Shown: positions 26,632-35,836, numbered from the stretch's first letter. The stretch is 64,000 nt of DNA from Methylobacterium currus (GCF_003058325.1 NZ_CP028843.1:2452001-2516000), one strand, 5' to 3'. The notes: generated by a model not told the origin, from the letters alone. A program made the numbers and translations.

Positions 26632-27996
26632 TCACACCGTCAGGCTCGAGAGCGGCAGGCTGATGGTCACGACGGCGCCTCCATAGCTGCGGTTGCGGGC
26701 CTCCACCGTGCCGCCGAGCTTGCGCACGACGTTGACGACGAGGAACAGCCCGAGCCCGCCGCCGAGGCGGCCCTTGCTCGATGTATAGGGCTGGCCGAGC
26801 CGCGCCAGCATCTCGGGCGCGAAACCCGGGCCGCGATCGGTGACGGAGAGCCGCAGGGTGTCGCCGTCGCGCCAGGCCGCCAGCTCGACGAAGTTCGGCG
26901 ACAGGTCGAGGGCGTTGTCGAGGACGTTGAACAGCACCTGCTTGAGAGCGGTGTCGGAGACGATCTCCACGTCCTCGCCGAACTCGTCGCGGACCTGCAG
27001 GCAGAAGCAGGAGCGCATCCGCCGCCAGTCGCCGACGAGCTCGTCGACGAAGCCGCGCACGGTGGTAAGGTGCGGCGCCTCCCCGCGGGCGGCGCCGGCG
27101 GCGAGCAGGATGCCGGTGACGATCGCCTTGCAGCGCCCCACCGCCTCCTGCATCTCCTCGATCTCGCGGGCGATGTCGGGGGAGGCGGTCAGTTCCGGCA
27201 TCCGGCGCCAGTCGCCGAGGATCACCGAGAGCGAGGAGAGCGGCGTGCCGAGCTCGTGCGCGGCGCCGGAGGCGAGAAGCCCCATCCGGACGATGTGGTC
27301 CTCCTCCGCCGCGCGCTGGCGCAGGTCGGCCAGCCGCGCATCCTGCCGGCGCAGGTTGCGCGAGATGCGGGTGACGAACACCGCGATGAGCGCGGCGTCG
27401 ATCACGAAGGCCACCAGCATGCCGACGAGGTAGAGCCGCAACAATTCGTTGCTGTCGCCCGGCGGCAGCACCAGCGGCCGGTAGGCCAGCATCAGCACGC
27501 CGAGCGCCGCGGTGGTGATGGCGACGAGGCCGATCGTCGCCCGGCTGCTCAGCAGCACCGCCGCCAGGGTCAGCTGGAGCAGGAACAGCGAGGTGAACGG
27601 GTTGGTGGCGCCGCCGCTCAAGGAGAGCTGCAGCGTGAGCGCCACCACGTCGAGGAGGAGGGCGACGAACAGCACGCCCTCGGTGACGCCGCCGCCGCGG
27701 GCGATCCAGCCCAGGCTGACGAGGTTGAGGAGGACGAGCCCGGCGAGCACCACCGCCATGGGCCCGAGCGGCAGCGCGATGCCGAGCCCTGCTTGCGCCA
27801 CCGCGATGGTGACGACCTGGCCCGCCACCGCGATCCAGCGCAGCTGCACCAGGAGCAGCAGGTTCTGGCGGCCGCCGTCATGGTCCTCGGGGCCGCCGGA
27901 TTCGCCGAGCCCCGCCAGGGAGCCGATGCCGAGATGCCGCGCGGCGGCGACGAGGGTGGCGCGGGCGGTGCGGCGAAGGTCAGGCCGGCCGGTCAT
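26632..27996 (-). CDS. regB: Redox sensor histidine kinase RegB/ActS/PrrB
   Basis: A 454-residue membrane kinase. Six hydrophobic segments span residues about 46-210; the quinone-binding motif GGATNPF at 128-134 is intact. The H-box is GAAHELGTPLSSLSV with His247 as phosphoacceptor; a conserved cysteine, C289 (EAVGRCKAIV), matches the redox-active Cys position in RegB. N and G boxes appear as NVLDNALDLSPN, DRGPGFAPE and GGLGLFLV. The ATG at 27996 is chosen; the frame continues upstream but through non-hydrophobic, hairpin-containing DNA. It lies 103 bases downstream of surf1 in the same direction. Confidence 0.94.
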   Translation of the reverse strand: MTGRPDLRRTARATLVAAARHLGIGSLAGLGESGGPEDHDGGRQNLLLLVQLRWIAVAGQVVTIAVAQAGLGIALPLGPMAVVLAGLVLLNLVSLGWIARGGGVTEGVLFVALLLDVVALTLQLSLSGGATNPFTSLFLLQLTLAAVLLSSRATIGLVAITTAALGVLMLAYRPLVLPPGDSNELLRLYLVGMLVAFVIDAALIAVFVTRISRNLRRQDARLADLRQRAAEEDHIVRMGLLASGAAHELGTPLSSLSVILGDWRRMPELTASPDIAREIEEMQEAVGRCKAIVTGILLAAGAARGEAPHLTTVRGFVDELVGDWRRMRSCFCLQVRDEFGEDVEIVSDTALKQVLFNVLDNALDLSPNFVELAAWRDGDTLRLSVTDRGPGFAPEMLARLGQPYTSSKGRLGGGLGLFLVVNVVRKLGGTVEARNRSYGGAVVTISLPLSSLTV

Positions 27997-28023
27997 GGCT
28001 GTGCCGACCGCCTCGTGAGCCCC

Positions 28024-28057
28024 CGAGCCCTCCCCCGCAGAGGGGGGAAGGTTCTCG
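28024..28057. repeat. CTCCC-family imperfect palindrome between surf1 and regB
   Basis: CCCTCCCCCGCAGAGGGGGG (from 28028) flanked by CGAG and CTCG resembles the elements at 4355, 11957 and 34672. It lies in the 103-base gap after surf1 and before the regB start and could act as a transcript boundary. Confidence 0.5.
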
Positions 28058-28099
28058 CCCGTGCGCCTTGTCTGGAATCCATCCGACTCCGAATCCGCT

Positions 28100-28828
28100 T
28101 CACCGCTCGCGCAAGGCCCGATAGGCCGCATAGCCCGACAACGCCGCCAGCCCGAACCAGGTCAGCGCGTAGATCAGGTGGTGGTTGCGGAACGCCACGA
28201 CGGTCAGCCCGCCGACCGGAGCACCCGGCCGGTTGCCGGAGGCATCCGCGTCGATGAAGTAGGGCGCCACCGGGCCGAGGCCCCTGGCCTGCGCAATCGC
28301 CGCGACATCGCGGGAGTACCAGCGGTCCCGGGCCGGATCGTTGCTGCGCAGGAAGCCGCCGCCGGGCTCCGGCAGGCGCAGCAGGCCCGTCACCGTCACG
28401 ACCTCCTCCCCGCCCGGCGGGGCCTGCCAGTCCGGGGGCACGAAGCCGCGATTGATCAGGATCGTGTCGCCGGCCTCCGTGACGAGGGGGACGAGGAGCC
28501 AGGAGCCGGCGCCCTTCTCGGTCACCGCCAGGATGCGGACGGCGCGGTCGGGAAGAAAGCGGCCCTGCGCCGTGACGCGGCGGTACTCGTCGGCGTCGCG
28601 GGAGAGGGCCGGCCATTCGGCCCGGCCGGGCGCCGGGACGGGCGGGCTCGCGAGCCGCGCCTCGACCCGGGCGATGAGGTCGAGCTTCCAGGCCCGGCGC
28701 TCGACCTGCCAGATCCCGAGCCCCACGAACAGGGCGGTTGCCAGGAGCGAGAGCGCCACCAGCAGGAGGCGCTTGCGCCGGGGCGGAGCCGCCCCGGCCG
28801 TGAGCGATCGATCGTCGCCCGTCGTCAC
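28100..28828 (-). CDS. SURF1 family oxidase assembly protein
   Basis: A 242-residue protein of the SURF1 (Shy1) family, which helps insert heme into heme-copper oxidases. The two defining membrane helices are at residues about 20-40 (LLLVALSLLATALFVGLGIW, followed by QVERRAWK) and near the C-terminus (LIYALTWFGLAALSGYAAY). Between them lie RVTAQGRFLPDR, SWLLVPLVTEAGDTILINRG and NHHLIYALTW, all family hallmarks. Its ATG overlaps the cyoD stop as ATGA, so it is the last gene of the cyo operon and presumably acts on this quinol oxidase. Confidence 0.94.
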   Translation of the reverse strand: MTTGDDRSLTAGAAPPRRKRLLLVALSLLATALFVGLGIWQVERRAWKLDLIARVEARLASPPVPAPGRAEWPALSRDADEYRRVTAQGRFLPDRAVRILAVTEKGAGSWLLVPLVTEAGDTILINRGFVPPDWQAPPGGEEVVTVTGLLRLPEPGGGFLRSNDPARDRWYSRDVAAIAQARGLGPVAPYFIDADASGNRPGAPVGGLTVVAFRNHHLIYALTWFGLAALSGYAAYRALRER

Positions 28829-29235
28829 GGCATGGCGCGCATGTCGCTCGGCGACATCGGCATCATGTTGGTGTTGAGGTGGTACATCACCCAGAGCGAG
28901 CCCGAGAGCGCGATCACCACCAGCACGATGGTGAAGATCAGCGCCATCATGGTCCAGCCGCCTTCCGAGCGCGCGTTCATGTGCAGGAAGTAGACCATGT
29001 GGACCACGATCTGCACGACCGCGAAGGCCATGATGACCAGCGAGGTGACGCGGGGATCGGTGAAGACCTCCGCCATCACCAGCCAGAACGGGATCGCCGT
29101 CAGGATCGCCGCCAGGACGAAGCCGGTGATGTAGCCCCGGCGCGAGCCGTGGCCGGCCTCGTGATGATCGTGGACGACCTCGACATGCACGGAGCCGGAA
29201 TGGACGCCGTCGGAAGCGGGAGCGCGGGCGCTCAT
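28825..29235 (-). CDS. cyoD: Cytochrome o ubiquinol oxidase subunit IV
   Basis: A 136-residue protein with three membrane helices (about 38-58, 66-90 and 100-122). YITGFVLAAILTAIPFWLVM and FAVVQIVVHMVYFLHMNARS are characteristic of CyoD, which stabilises the CuB/heme centre of the bo3-type oxidase. The N-terminus is His-rich and polar (HVEVVHDHHEAGHGS). The ATG at 29235 overlaps the cyoC stop. An earlier in-frame start exists but lies in cyoC. Confidence 0.95.
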   Translation of the reverse strand: MSARAPASDGVHSGSVHVEVVHDHHEAGHGSRRGYITGFVLAAILTAIPFWLVMAEVFTDPRVTSLVIMAFAVVQIVVHMVYFLHMNARSEGGWTMMALIFTIVLVVIALSGSLWVMYHLNTNMMPMSPSDMRAMP

Positions 29236-29864
29236 GTGAGGGATCCCATCAGGTAGACGAAGGTGAAGACGCCGATCCAGATCACGTCGAGGAAGTGCCA
29301 GAACATGCTCAGGCACATCAGCCGGCGGCGGTTGGCCGGGATCAGGCCGCGCTGGTGCACCTGCACCATCAGGGTCACGAGCCAGATCAACCCGAAGGTG
29401 ACGTGCAGGCCGTGCGTCCCGACCAGGGTGAAGAACGACGACAGGAAGGCGCTGCGCTGGGGCGTGGCGCCCTCGTGGATCAGGTGGGCGAACTCGAACA
29501 GCTCGAGGCCGATGAAGCAGAGGCCGAAGACCCCGGTGATCGCCAGCCAGCGCTGCGTCATGCGCTGGTCGCCCTTCTCCATCTCCAGCATCGCGAAGCC
29601 GTAGGTGATGGAGGAGAACAGCAGCATGGCGCTGTTCACCGCCACGAGCTTGAGATCGAACAGGTCCGCGCCGGACGGACCCGCCGCATAGTTCCGCCCG
29701 AGGACGCCGTACGTCGCGAACAGGATCGCGAAGATCAGGCAGTCGCTCATCAGGTAGAGCCAGAACCCGAGCATGGTCCCGCCCTCGGCGTGACCGTGCT
29801 CGTCGTCCGAGACGTAGAAGTGCAGCTCGGCGTCGTCTGCCGCGGCCGGGTGTGACTGTGCCAT
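29232..29864 (-). CDS. cyoC: Cytochrome o ubiquinol oxidase subunit III
   Basis: A 210-residue, five-helix subunit III of the heme-copper oxidase. GTMLGFWLYLMSDCLIFAIL, GLELFEFAHLI, VGTHGLHVTFGLIWLV and SMFWHFLDVIWIGVFTFVYL are the conserved blocks. It surrounds subunit I and stabilises activity during turnover. The start is 10 bases after the cyoB stop. Confidence 0.96.
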   Translation of the reverse strand: MAQSHPAAADDAELHFYVSDDEHGHAEGGTMLGFWLYLMSDCLIFAILFATYGVLGRNYAAGPSGADLFDLKLVAVNSAMLLFSSITYGFAMLEMEKGDQRMTQRWLAITGVFGLCFIGLELFEFAHLIHEGATPQRSAFLSSFFTLVGTHGLHVTFGLIWLVTLMVQVHQRGLIPANRRRLMCLSMFWHFLDVIWIGVFTFVYLMGSLT

Positions 29865-29874
29865 GGCGGAGTCC

Positions 29875-31902
29875 TCAGGCCTTCACGAGAGCGAGCGTGC
29901 GGGTGCGCTCGGCCTCGGTCCGCGCGACCTCGTCGGCGGGGATGTAGAAGTCGCGGTCGTAGTTGAAGGTGTGGATGATGGTCGCCGCGATCACGCCGAC
30001 GAAGGAGATCGCCGCCAGCCACCAGACGTACCACACCATGGCGACGCCGAAGACGGTGGCGATGGCGGCGATGATCACGCCCGCGCCGGTGTTCCTGGGC
30101 ATGTGGATGGCCTTGTAGCCCTCCAGCGGACGCTTGTAGCCGCGGCTCTTCATGTCCCACCAGGCATCGCCGTCATGCACCATCGGGGTGAAGGCGAAAT
30201 TGTAGGCCGGCGGCGGCGAGGAGGTCGCCCATTCGAGGGTGCGGCCGCCCCAGGGATCGCCGGTCAGGTCGGCGAGCTGCTCGCGCCGCAGGACGCTGAC
30301 GGCGAACTGGACGATCATCGCGCCGATGCCGCAGGCGACGAGGAGGGCGCCGAAGGCCGCGATCACGAAGAGCGGCTGGTACTCGGTGCCGGCAAACGAG
30401 CTCATCCGCCGGGTCACGCCCATCAGGCCGAGGATGTAGAGCGGCGTGAACGCCACCCAGAAGCCGACGACCCAGCACCAGAACGAGACCTTGCCCCAGA
30501 ACGGGTCGAGGCGGAAGCCGAAGGCCTTCGGCCACCAGTAGTAGATGCCGGCGAAGAGGCCGAACAGCACGCCGCCGATGATCACGTTGTGGAAGTGCGC
30601 GACCAGGAACAGCGAGTTGTGCAGCACGAAGTCGGCCGGGGGCACCGCCAGCAGCACGCCGGTCATGCCGCCGATCACGAAGGTCAGCATGAAGGCGACC
30701 GTCCACATCATCGGCAGGTCGAAGCGGATCCGGCCGCGATACATGGTGAACAGCCAGTTGAAGATCTTCGCTCCGGTCGGGATCGAGATGATCATCGTGG
30801 TGATGCCGAAGAACGAGTTGACGCTCGCCCCCGACCCCATGGTGAAGAAGTGGTGCAGCCAGACCAGGTAGGACAGGATGGTGATGACCACCGTGGCGTA
30901 GACCATCGAGGCGTAGCCGAACAGGCGCTTGCCGGAGAAGGTCGAGGTCACCTCGGAGAAGATGCCGAAGGCCGGCAGCACCAGGATGTAGACCTCGGGG
31001 TGACCCCAGATCCAGATCAGGTTCACGTACATCATCGGGTTGCCGCCGAGATCGTTCGTGAAGAAGTTGGTGCCGACGTAGCGGTCGAGGGTGAGCAGCG
31101 CCAGCACCGCGCCGAGCACCGGGAAGGAGGCGACGATCAGGATGTTGGTGCAGAGCGAGGTCCAGGTGAAGACCGGCATCTTCATCATCGACATGCCGGG
31201 CGCCCGCATCTTGACGATGGTGGCGATCAGGTTGACGCCGGACAAGGTCGTGCCGACGCCCGCGATCTGCAGCGCCCAGATGTAGTAGTCGACCCCGGTG
31301 CTCGGCGAGTAGGCGATGTTCGACAAGGGCGGATAGGCGAGCCAGCCGGTGGCCGCGAACTCGCCGACGAACAGCGACATCATCGTCAGGATGACGCCGC
31401 CGGCGGTCATCCAGAAGCTGAAGTTGTTGAGGAACGGGAAGGCGACGTCGCGGGCGCCGATCTGCAGCGGCACCACGAAGTTCATCAGCCCGGTGACCAG
31501 CGGCATCGCCACGAAGAAGATCATGATCACGCCGTGGGCGGTGAAGATCTGGTCGTAGTGGTGCGGCGGCAGGAAGCCCTCGGCGCCGCCATGGGCGATC
31601 GCCTGCTGCGAGCGCATCAGCACCGCGTCGGCGAAGCCGCGCAGCAGCATGACGAGGCCGAGGACCATGTACATGATCCCGATCTTCTTGTGGTCGACGC
31701 TGGTCAGCCAGTCGCGCCAGAGCGGGCCCCAGAGCTTGTAGCGGGTCAGCACGCCGAGGACGGCGAGGCCGCCCAGCGCGACGACGAGGAAGGTGACCAC
31801 CACGATCGGCTCGTGGAGCGGCAGGGACTCGATGGTGAAGCGGCCGAACAGCAGCCGCCACCAGTGCGGATAGGCTTCGATCGGATTGTGCTCGGAATTC
31901 AT
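29875..31902 (-). CDS. cyoB: Cytochrome o ubiquinol oxidase subunit I
   Basis: The catalytic subunit, 675 residues with about 15 membrane helices, binding the low-spin heme and the heme-CuB centre where O2 is reduced. Key motifs: [20 protein letters not shown], containing the glutamate of the A1-type D-channel and the cross-linked Tyr; the CuB histidines in WLHHFFTMG; and [14 protein letters not shown] with the heme histidines. The A1-type GHPEVY distinguishes it from the caa3 subunit at 48219, which has SHPAVY. Quinol, not cytochrome c, is the electron donor in this family. Confidence 0.97.
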   Translation of the reverse strand: MNSEHNPIEAYPHWWRLLFGRFTIESLPLHEPIVVVTFLVVALGGLAVLGVLTRYKLWGPLWRDWLTSVDHKKIGIMYMVLGLVMLLRGFADAVLMRSQQAIAHGGAEGFLPPHHYDQIFTAHGVIMIFFVAMPLVTGLMNFVVPLQIGARDVAFPFLNNFSFWMTAGGVILTMMSLFVGEFAATGWLAYPPLSNIAYSPSTGVDYYIWALQIAGVGTTLSGVNLIATIVKMRAPGMSMMKMPVFTWTSLCTNILIVASFPVLGAVLALLTLDRYVGTNFFTNDLGGNPMMYVNLIWIWGHPEVYILVLPAFGIFSEVTSTFSGKRLFGYASMVYATVVITILSYLVWLHHFFTMGSGASVNSFFGITTMIISIPTGAKIFNWLFTMYRGRIRFDLPMMWTVAFMLTFVIGGMTGVLLAVPPADFVLHNSLFLVAHFHNVIIGGVLFGLFAGIYYWWPKAFGFRLDPFWGKVSFWCWVVGFWVAFTPLYILGLMGVTRRMSSFAGTEYQPLFVIAAFGALLVACGIGAMIVQFAVSVLRREQLADLTGDPWGGRTLEWATSSPPPAYNFAFTPMVHDGDAWWDMKSRGYKRPLEGYKAIHMPRNTGAGVIIAAIATVFGVAMVWYVWWLAAISFVGVIAATIIHTFNYDRDFYIPADEVARTEAERTRTLALVKA

Positions 31903-31945
31903 GGCTCAGCCTGGAATGCGGATGTCTGTCGGGGTCCGGGCTCGT

Positions 31946-33049
31946 TCAGTTCAGGCGCGGGGTCGCGGCTGCGGCCTTGGCGGCCGAGGAGCCACCGAGC
32001 CCGTAGGCGTCGGCGGGGGTGCAGAGGGCGGTGACGAAGGTCGCCTGCTGGGTCGCGCCGGTGCCGCGGCGGACGGCCTTGTCGTAGGTGAGGCTCATGA
32101 CGCTGTGCAGACCCTCGCGGCCGCCGCCGCCGCGGGCGTCGATCGCCGCCATGTCGTGCATGCACATCTTGGCGCGGTCGACGCACATGTTGAGGATCGC
32201 GTCGTAGAGGTCGGCGTCCACGGCCTTGTAGTGGCGCACCGGCTCCTTCTCGCTCGGGCGCTCGAGCTTCAGGTAGTCCGCCCGGGTGAGCGAGCCGCCA
32301 TCCTGCTTGACCTTGTCGACCCAGGCGCTGAACGCGCCCTCGTCGACGCCCTTGAAGGTGAAGCGCATGTGCGAGAACCCGGCGCCGCTGTAATTGGCCG
32401 AGAAGCCCTCGTAGTCGCCGGCCTTGTTGATCACGGCGTTGAGCCGCGTCTGCATGCCCGGCATGGCGTAGATCTGGCCGGCGAGCGCCGGGATGAACAG
32501 CGAGTTCATCACCGAGGAGGAGGTGATGCGGAACTCGATCGGCCGGTCGACGGGCGCGGCGACCTCGTTGAGCGAGGCGATGCCCTGCTCGGGGTAGAGG
32601 AACAGCCACTTCCAGTCGAGGGCGACGACCTGGACCACCAGGGGCTTGCCCGAGACCATCGGGTCGCCGACACTCGACACGATCGGCTTCGAGGCGCTGA
32701 TGCGGCTGACCGACCGGTAGGGATCGAGCAGGTGGGTGCCGAGCCAGGTGAGCGCGCCGAGCGCCACGATGATCAGCAGCGGGGCCGACCAGATCACCAC
32801 CTCGAGACCAATCGAGTGATGGAAATCGGGGTCGTAGACCGCCTTCTTGTTGCCCTCGCGATAGTGCCAGGCGAAGGCGACCGTCAGCGCCATCACCGGC
32901 ACGATGATGAGGAGCATCAGCACCGTGGAGGCGATCAGCAGGTTACGCTGTTGCAGCGCCACGTCGCCCGCGGGCGACAGGAGCACCATATTGCATCCTC
33001 CGGTGAGGAGGATGAACGGAAGGACGAGGAGGAGGCGCAAGTGTTTCAC
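31946..33049 (-). CDS. cyoA: Cytochrome o ubiquinol oxidase subunit II
   Basis: A 367-residue lipoprotein subunit II starting with GTG (VKHLRLLLVLPFILLTGGC), lipobox LTGGC at residues 15-19. Two membrane helices (about 38-62 and 80-104) precede the cupredoxin domain (VVALDWKWLFLYPEQGIA, MNSLFIPALAGQIYAMPGM), which lacks CuA ligands as expected for a quinol oxidase. The C-terminal extension after residue 235 is longer than in E. coli CyoA and contains four cysteines; this is common in alphaproteobacteria. It is the first gene of the cyoABCD-surf1 operon. The GTG could reduce its translation slightly. Confidence 0.96.
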   Translation of the reverse strand: MKHLRLLLVLPFILLTGGCNMVLLSPAGDVALQQRNLLIASTVLMLLIIVPVMALTVAFAWHYREGNKKAVYDPDFHHSIGLEVVIWSAPLLIIVALGALTWLGTHLLDPYRSVSRISASKPIVSSVGDPMVSGKPLVVQVVALDWKWLFLYPEQGIASLNEVAAPVDRPIEFRITSSSVMNSLFIPALAGQIYAMPGMQTRLNAVINKAGDYEGFSANYSGAGFSHMRFTFKGVDEGAFSAWVDKVKQDGGSLTRADYLKLERPSEKEPVRHYKAVDADLYDAILNMCVDRAKMCMHDMAAIDARGGGGREGLHSVMSLTYDKAVRRGTGATQQATFVTALCTPADAYGLGGSSAAKAAAATPRLN

Positions 33050-33112
33050 GGGCAGCCCGGACGATCAGCTTTCGGCACCTGTCCTGTACGCCCGGCGGGG
33101 CCCCCGCGGGAT

Positions 33113-33127
33113 TGGACGTTTTGTCCA
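33113..33127. promoter_or_regulatory. Palindrome in the divergent cyoA/MFS promoter region
   Basis: TGGAC at 33113-33117 and GTCCA at 33123-33127 around GTTTT, in the 145-base region between two divergent starts. It is a reasonable operator position for a regulator acting on both. No match to the RegA site can be asserted. Confidence 0.4.
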
Positions 33128-33194
33128 GGCCCCCAATGGGCGGGTTCTCCTCTAAGGAAGGGGTCTTCGTAGAGTGACGAAGCAGGATTCCGAT

Positions 33195-34541
33195 ATGGCC
33201 ACGATCACGGCGGAGCCCGCCTCCGCCTCCTCCTCCAAGCCGGAACGGGACGCCCGCCTGGTCTCGTCGGAGCCCGGCCACGTCGCGCCCGGCGAGATCG
33301 CCCTCGGGGTCATCATCGGCCGCACCTCCGAGTTCTTCGACTTCTTCGTGTTCGGCCTCGCCTGCGTTCTGGTCTTCCCGCGCCTCGTCTTCCCGTGGGC
33401 CGAGCCGGTGACCGGCACGCTGTACGCCTTCGGGCTCTTCGCCCTCGCCTTCGTGGCGCGGCCGATCGGCTCGGTGCTGTTCATGGCGATCGACCGGCGC
33501 TACGGCCGGGCGACCAAGCTCACCATCGCGCTGTTCCTGCTCGGCCTCTCGACCTGCCTCATCGCCTTCCTGCCGGGCTACGAGACCATCGGCCACTGGT
33601 CGGCGGTGCTGCTCGGCCTGTGCCGGATCGGCCAGGGCCTGGCGCTCGGCGGCGCGTGGGACGGGCTCGCCTCGCTGCTCGCCCTCAACGCCCCGGAGAA
33701 CCGCCGCGGCTGGTACGCGATGCTGCCGCAGCTCGGCGCGCCGGTCGGCTTCATGCTGGCGAGCGGCCTGTTCGCGTTCTTCCAGCTCCAGCTGTCGGAC
33801 GACGACTTCATGGGCTTCGGCTGGCGCTACCCGTTCTTCGTCGCCTTCACCATCAACGTCGTGGCCCTGTTCGCGCGCCTGCGCCTCGTCGCGACGGAGG
33901 AGTTCCGCCGCCTGCTCGAGGCCGACGAGCTCGAGCCGGAGCCGGTCGTCGAGACGGTGCGGGCGAGCGGCCGCAACATCCTGGTCGGCGCCTTCGTGCC
34001 GCTGGCCTGCTACGCGCTGTTCCACCTCGTCACGGTGTTCCCGGTCAGCTGGATCAACCTGTTCACCGGCCGCTCGGTCGGCGAGTTCCTGATGGTGCAG
34101 TTCGCCGGCGCCACCGTCGCCACGATGACGATCGTCATGTCGGGCCTGATCGCCGACCAGATCGGCCGGCGCTCCACCATCGCGCTCGCCGCCGCCTTGA
34201 TCGGCCTGTTCGCGCTGGGCAGCATCGTCGCCCCGCTGCTCTTCGGCGACAGCATGGCCGGGCAGACGATCTTCGTGGTGGTCGGCTTCGCGCTGCTCGG
34301 CCTCGCCTACGGCCAGAGCTCGGGCGCCATCGCGGAGAACTTCGGCACCAAGTACCGCTATACCGGCTCGGCGCTGACCTCCGACCTCGCCTGGCTCGTC
34401 GGCGCCGGCTTCGCGCCGCTCGTCGCGCTCTACGCGTCGAGCCATCTGGGGCTGCCGTGGGTCGGCGTGTACTTGCTGTCGGGCGCGGTCTGCACCCTCG
34501 GCGCGCTGGGGCTCAACCGGCGGCTCGGCGTGTCGGCCTAG
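33195..34541 (+). CDS. MFS transporter (metabolite:H+ symporter-like)
   Basis: A 448-residue major-facilitator protein with 12 predicted helices. The first-helix region GVIIGRTSEFFDFFVFGLA and the loop RPIGSVLFMAIDRRYGRATK match the MHS/sugar-acid symporter group (D-R-x-G-R loop 2-3), with GLIADQIGRRSTIAL as the second copy. The ATG at 33195 follows AGGA; a GTG at 33174 is an alternative with AAGGAAGGGG upstream. The substrate is unknown. It is divergent from cyoA; MFS genes in this position occur in other alphaproteobacteria, but the link to respiration is unclear. Confidence 0.85.
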   Translation: MATITAEPASASSSKPERDARLVSSEPGHVAPGEIALGVIIGRTSEFFDFFVFGLACVLVFPRLVFPWAEPVTGTLYAFGLFALAFVARPIGSVLFMAIDRRYGRATKLTIALFLLGLSTCLIAFLPGYETIGHWSAVLLGLCRIGQGLALGGAWDGLASLLALNAPENRRGWYAMLPQLGAPVGFMLASGLFAFFQLQLSDDDFMGFGWRYPFFVAFTINVVALFARLRLVATEEFRRLLEADELEPEPVVETVRASGRNILVGAFVPLACYALFHLVTVFPVSWINLFTGRSVGEFLMVQFAGATVATMTIVMSGLIADQIGRRSTIALAAALIGLFALGSIVAPLLFGDSMAGQTIFVVVGFALLGLAYGQSSGAIAENFGTKYRYTGSALTSDLAWLVGAGFAPLVALYASSHLGLPWVGVYLLSGAVCTLGALGLNRRLGVSA

Positions 34542-34603
34542 CGCTTTTTCCGGCGACGTGGATGCCGGCTCGTCGAAGGAAATGCGGCCAAATCAAAGAC
34601 CCA

Positions 34604-34640
34604 GAGCAGCACCCGATTGCAACGTGATCGGGCGCTGCTC
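34604..34640. repeat. Interrupted palindrome after the MFS gene
   Basis: GAGCAGC-A-CCCGAT at 34604-34617 pairs with ATCGGG-C-GCTGCTC at 34627-34640 around a nine-base loop, leaving one mismatch (A opposite C). It is 62 bases beyond the MFS stop and could be its transcript end or a mobile repeat. Confidence 0.75.
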
Positions 34641-34671
34641 CAGCGCACGGCAAACTATTAAGTCGCGGGAA

Positions 34672-34695
34672 CCCCTCTCCCGCACGGGAGAGGGG
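34672..34695. repeat. CTCCC-family perfect hairpin
   Basis: CCCCTCTCCCG at 34672-34682 and its exact reverse complement at 34685-34695, separated by CA. It lies between convergent MFS and chorismate-mutase genes and shares its core with the elements at 4355, 11957 and 28024. Confidence 0.8.
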
Positions 34696-34740
34696 AATCG
34701 CGCCTCATCGTGACACGTCAGTCTCAACCCTCATCCTTAT

Positions 34741-35583
34741 CTAAGAGGCCCCCACCCGGAACCGGGCCGCGTGGCTGCCGATCTCCTCCAGGGCGCCCGG
34801 CGTCGCCCCAGCCTCTGACAAGGCCGCCCGCGCCTCCTGCGGGCTGACGCTGCCGGGAAACGCCAGGAGCTGGCTCAGGCCCCCGCCGAGACCGGCGCTC
34901 GCCACCACCTCGCCGCCCAAGTCCACCACCGCCTCCGCCGCCTCGTCGCGCCATCGCTCGAACCGGGCGGCGTAGAGCACCCAGTCACGCTGGGCCGCGC
35001 TCGGGTCGTCGAGGGGCTTGGCGATGCAGAAGACCGGGGTGCCGGCCGGGTGGCCGGGCCGCTCGATGAAGGGCAGCCGGGCGATGACCTTCGGGCGGCC
35101 GGGGCCCGCGAGCAGACGCCACCACGCGCCCGCCGTCACGCCCTGGTCGAGGCGGAAGACCCCGAGGTCGCCCCGCGAGGCCGCCACCGCGGCGATCACC
35201 GCCGCCGCGCTCGGATGCGGCCGGTACGGCACCGTGAAGCCGAAATGGAACCGGGCCGAATCGCGCATCGGCGCGTCGCCGCCCGAGACGTCGGCATGGA
35301 CCGCGAACGGCGCCTGCACGTAGGTGAAGGTGGCGATGATGACCCGCCAGATCCCCTCCACCGTGTCGAGCGGCAGGAGGCCTTTGTGGCGCTCGGCGAT
35401 CATCCGCATCATCGAGGCCTCGCGGCCGGGCCGGAAGGCGGATCCGGAGGCCGAGGTCTTCTTGACGGCGATCAGCCGGTCGATGATCCGGCCGCGCTCC
35501 ATCAGGAGGTCGTGCATCGCCGAATCGATGCGGTCGATGTCGGCCCGGAGGGCGGCGAGGTCGGCGGGCGGGGTCGACGTCAT
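34741..35583 (-). CDS. Chorismate mutase
   Basis: A 280-residue protein with an N-terminal AroQ-type chorismate mutase domain: [20 protein letters not shown], then RLIAVKK and [18 protein letters not shown] (residues about 9-90), which converts chorismate to prephenate. The remaining 190 residues ([36 protein letters not shown]) resemble a periplasmic-binding/prephenate-dehydratase-like fold but lack a signal. The ATG at 35583 is preferred; longer in-frame starts run into the divergent region. It is divergent from metX; chorismate mutase next to metX-metW is a repeated arrangement in this order. Confidence 0.82.
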   Translation of the reverse strand: MTSTPPADLAALRADIDRIDSAMHDLLMERGRIIDRLIAVKKTSASGSAFRPGREASMMRMIAERHKGLLPLDTVEGIWRVIIATFTYVQAPFAVHADVSGGDAPMRDSARFHFGFTVPYRPHPSAAAVIAAVAASRGDLGVFRLDQGVTAGAWWRLLAGPGRPKVIARLPFIERPGHPAGTPVFCIAKPLDDPSAAQRDWVLYAARFERWRDEAAEAVVDLGGEVVASAGLGGGLSQLLAFPGSVSPQEARAALSEAGATPGALEEIGSHAARFRVGAS

Positions 35584-35836
35584 GGCAGGTACGGGGACAA
35601 GCGACGGGAAGACCCGTCTTACGACCCCTACCGCTCGCGGGCCAGGGCCGGCGCCCATGGAGATCGTCCTTCCGTCGATTGACGGCGGGACAGCGAAGGC
35701 TTACCTCTTTTCGTCCGTTGAAGCGGAATTTTTGGACGCTTTAACGACCGGTCCGGTTTGGAGAACGAACCGCCTCCGGTTTTCGCAAGCCAAAGCCTCG
35801 TCAAGCCCGCCGCCCGGCGACAGCCCCGTGAGAAGC
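35584..35836 (+). promoter_or_regulatory. Upstream region of metX
   Basis: A 253-base gap between divergent chorismate mutase and metX. A segment at 35712-35745 contains two overlapping complementary pairs: CGTCC with GGACG, and GTTGAAG with CTTTAAC (one G-U). A further CGGTT...AACCG pair lies around 35755-35775. A long leader on metX suggests methionine-linked regulation. The conserved core of the SAM-II riboswitch was not seen, so no riboswitch is called. Confidence 0.35.

Noticed and set aside
29863..32034. A plus-strand open frame of over 700 codons opposite cyoB
   Set aside because: His/Asp/Arg-rich low-complexity translation, no domains, antisense to a certain oxidase subunit. Coding bias alone explains it.
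35584..35836. SAM-II riboswitch upstream of metX
   Set aside because: The conserved core expected for SAM-II was not found; only generic complementary segments are present.
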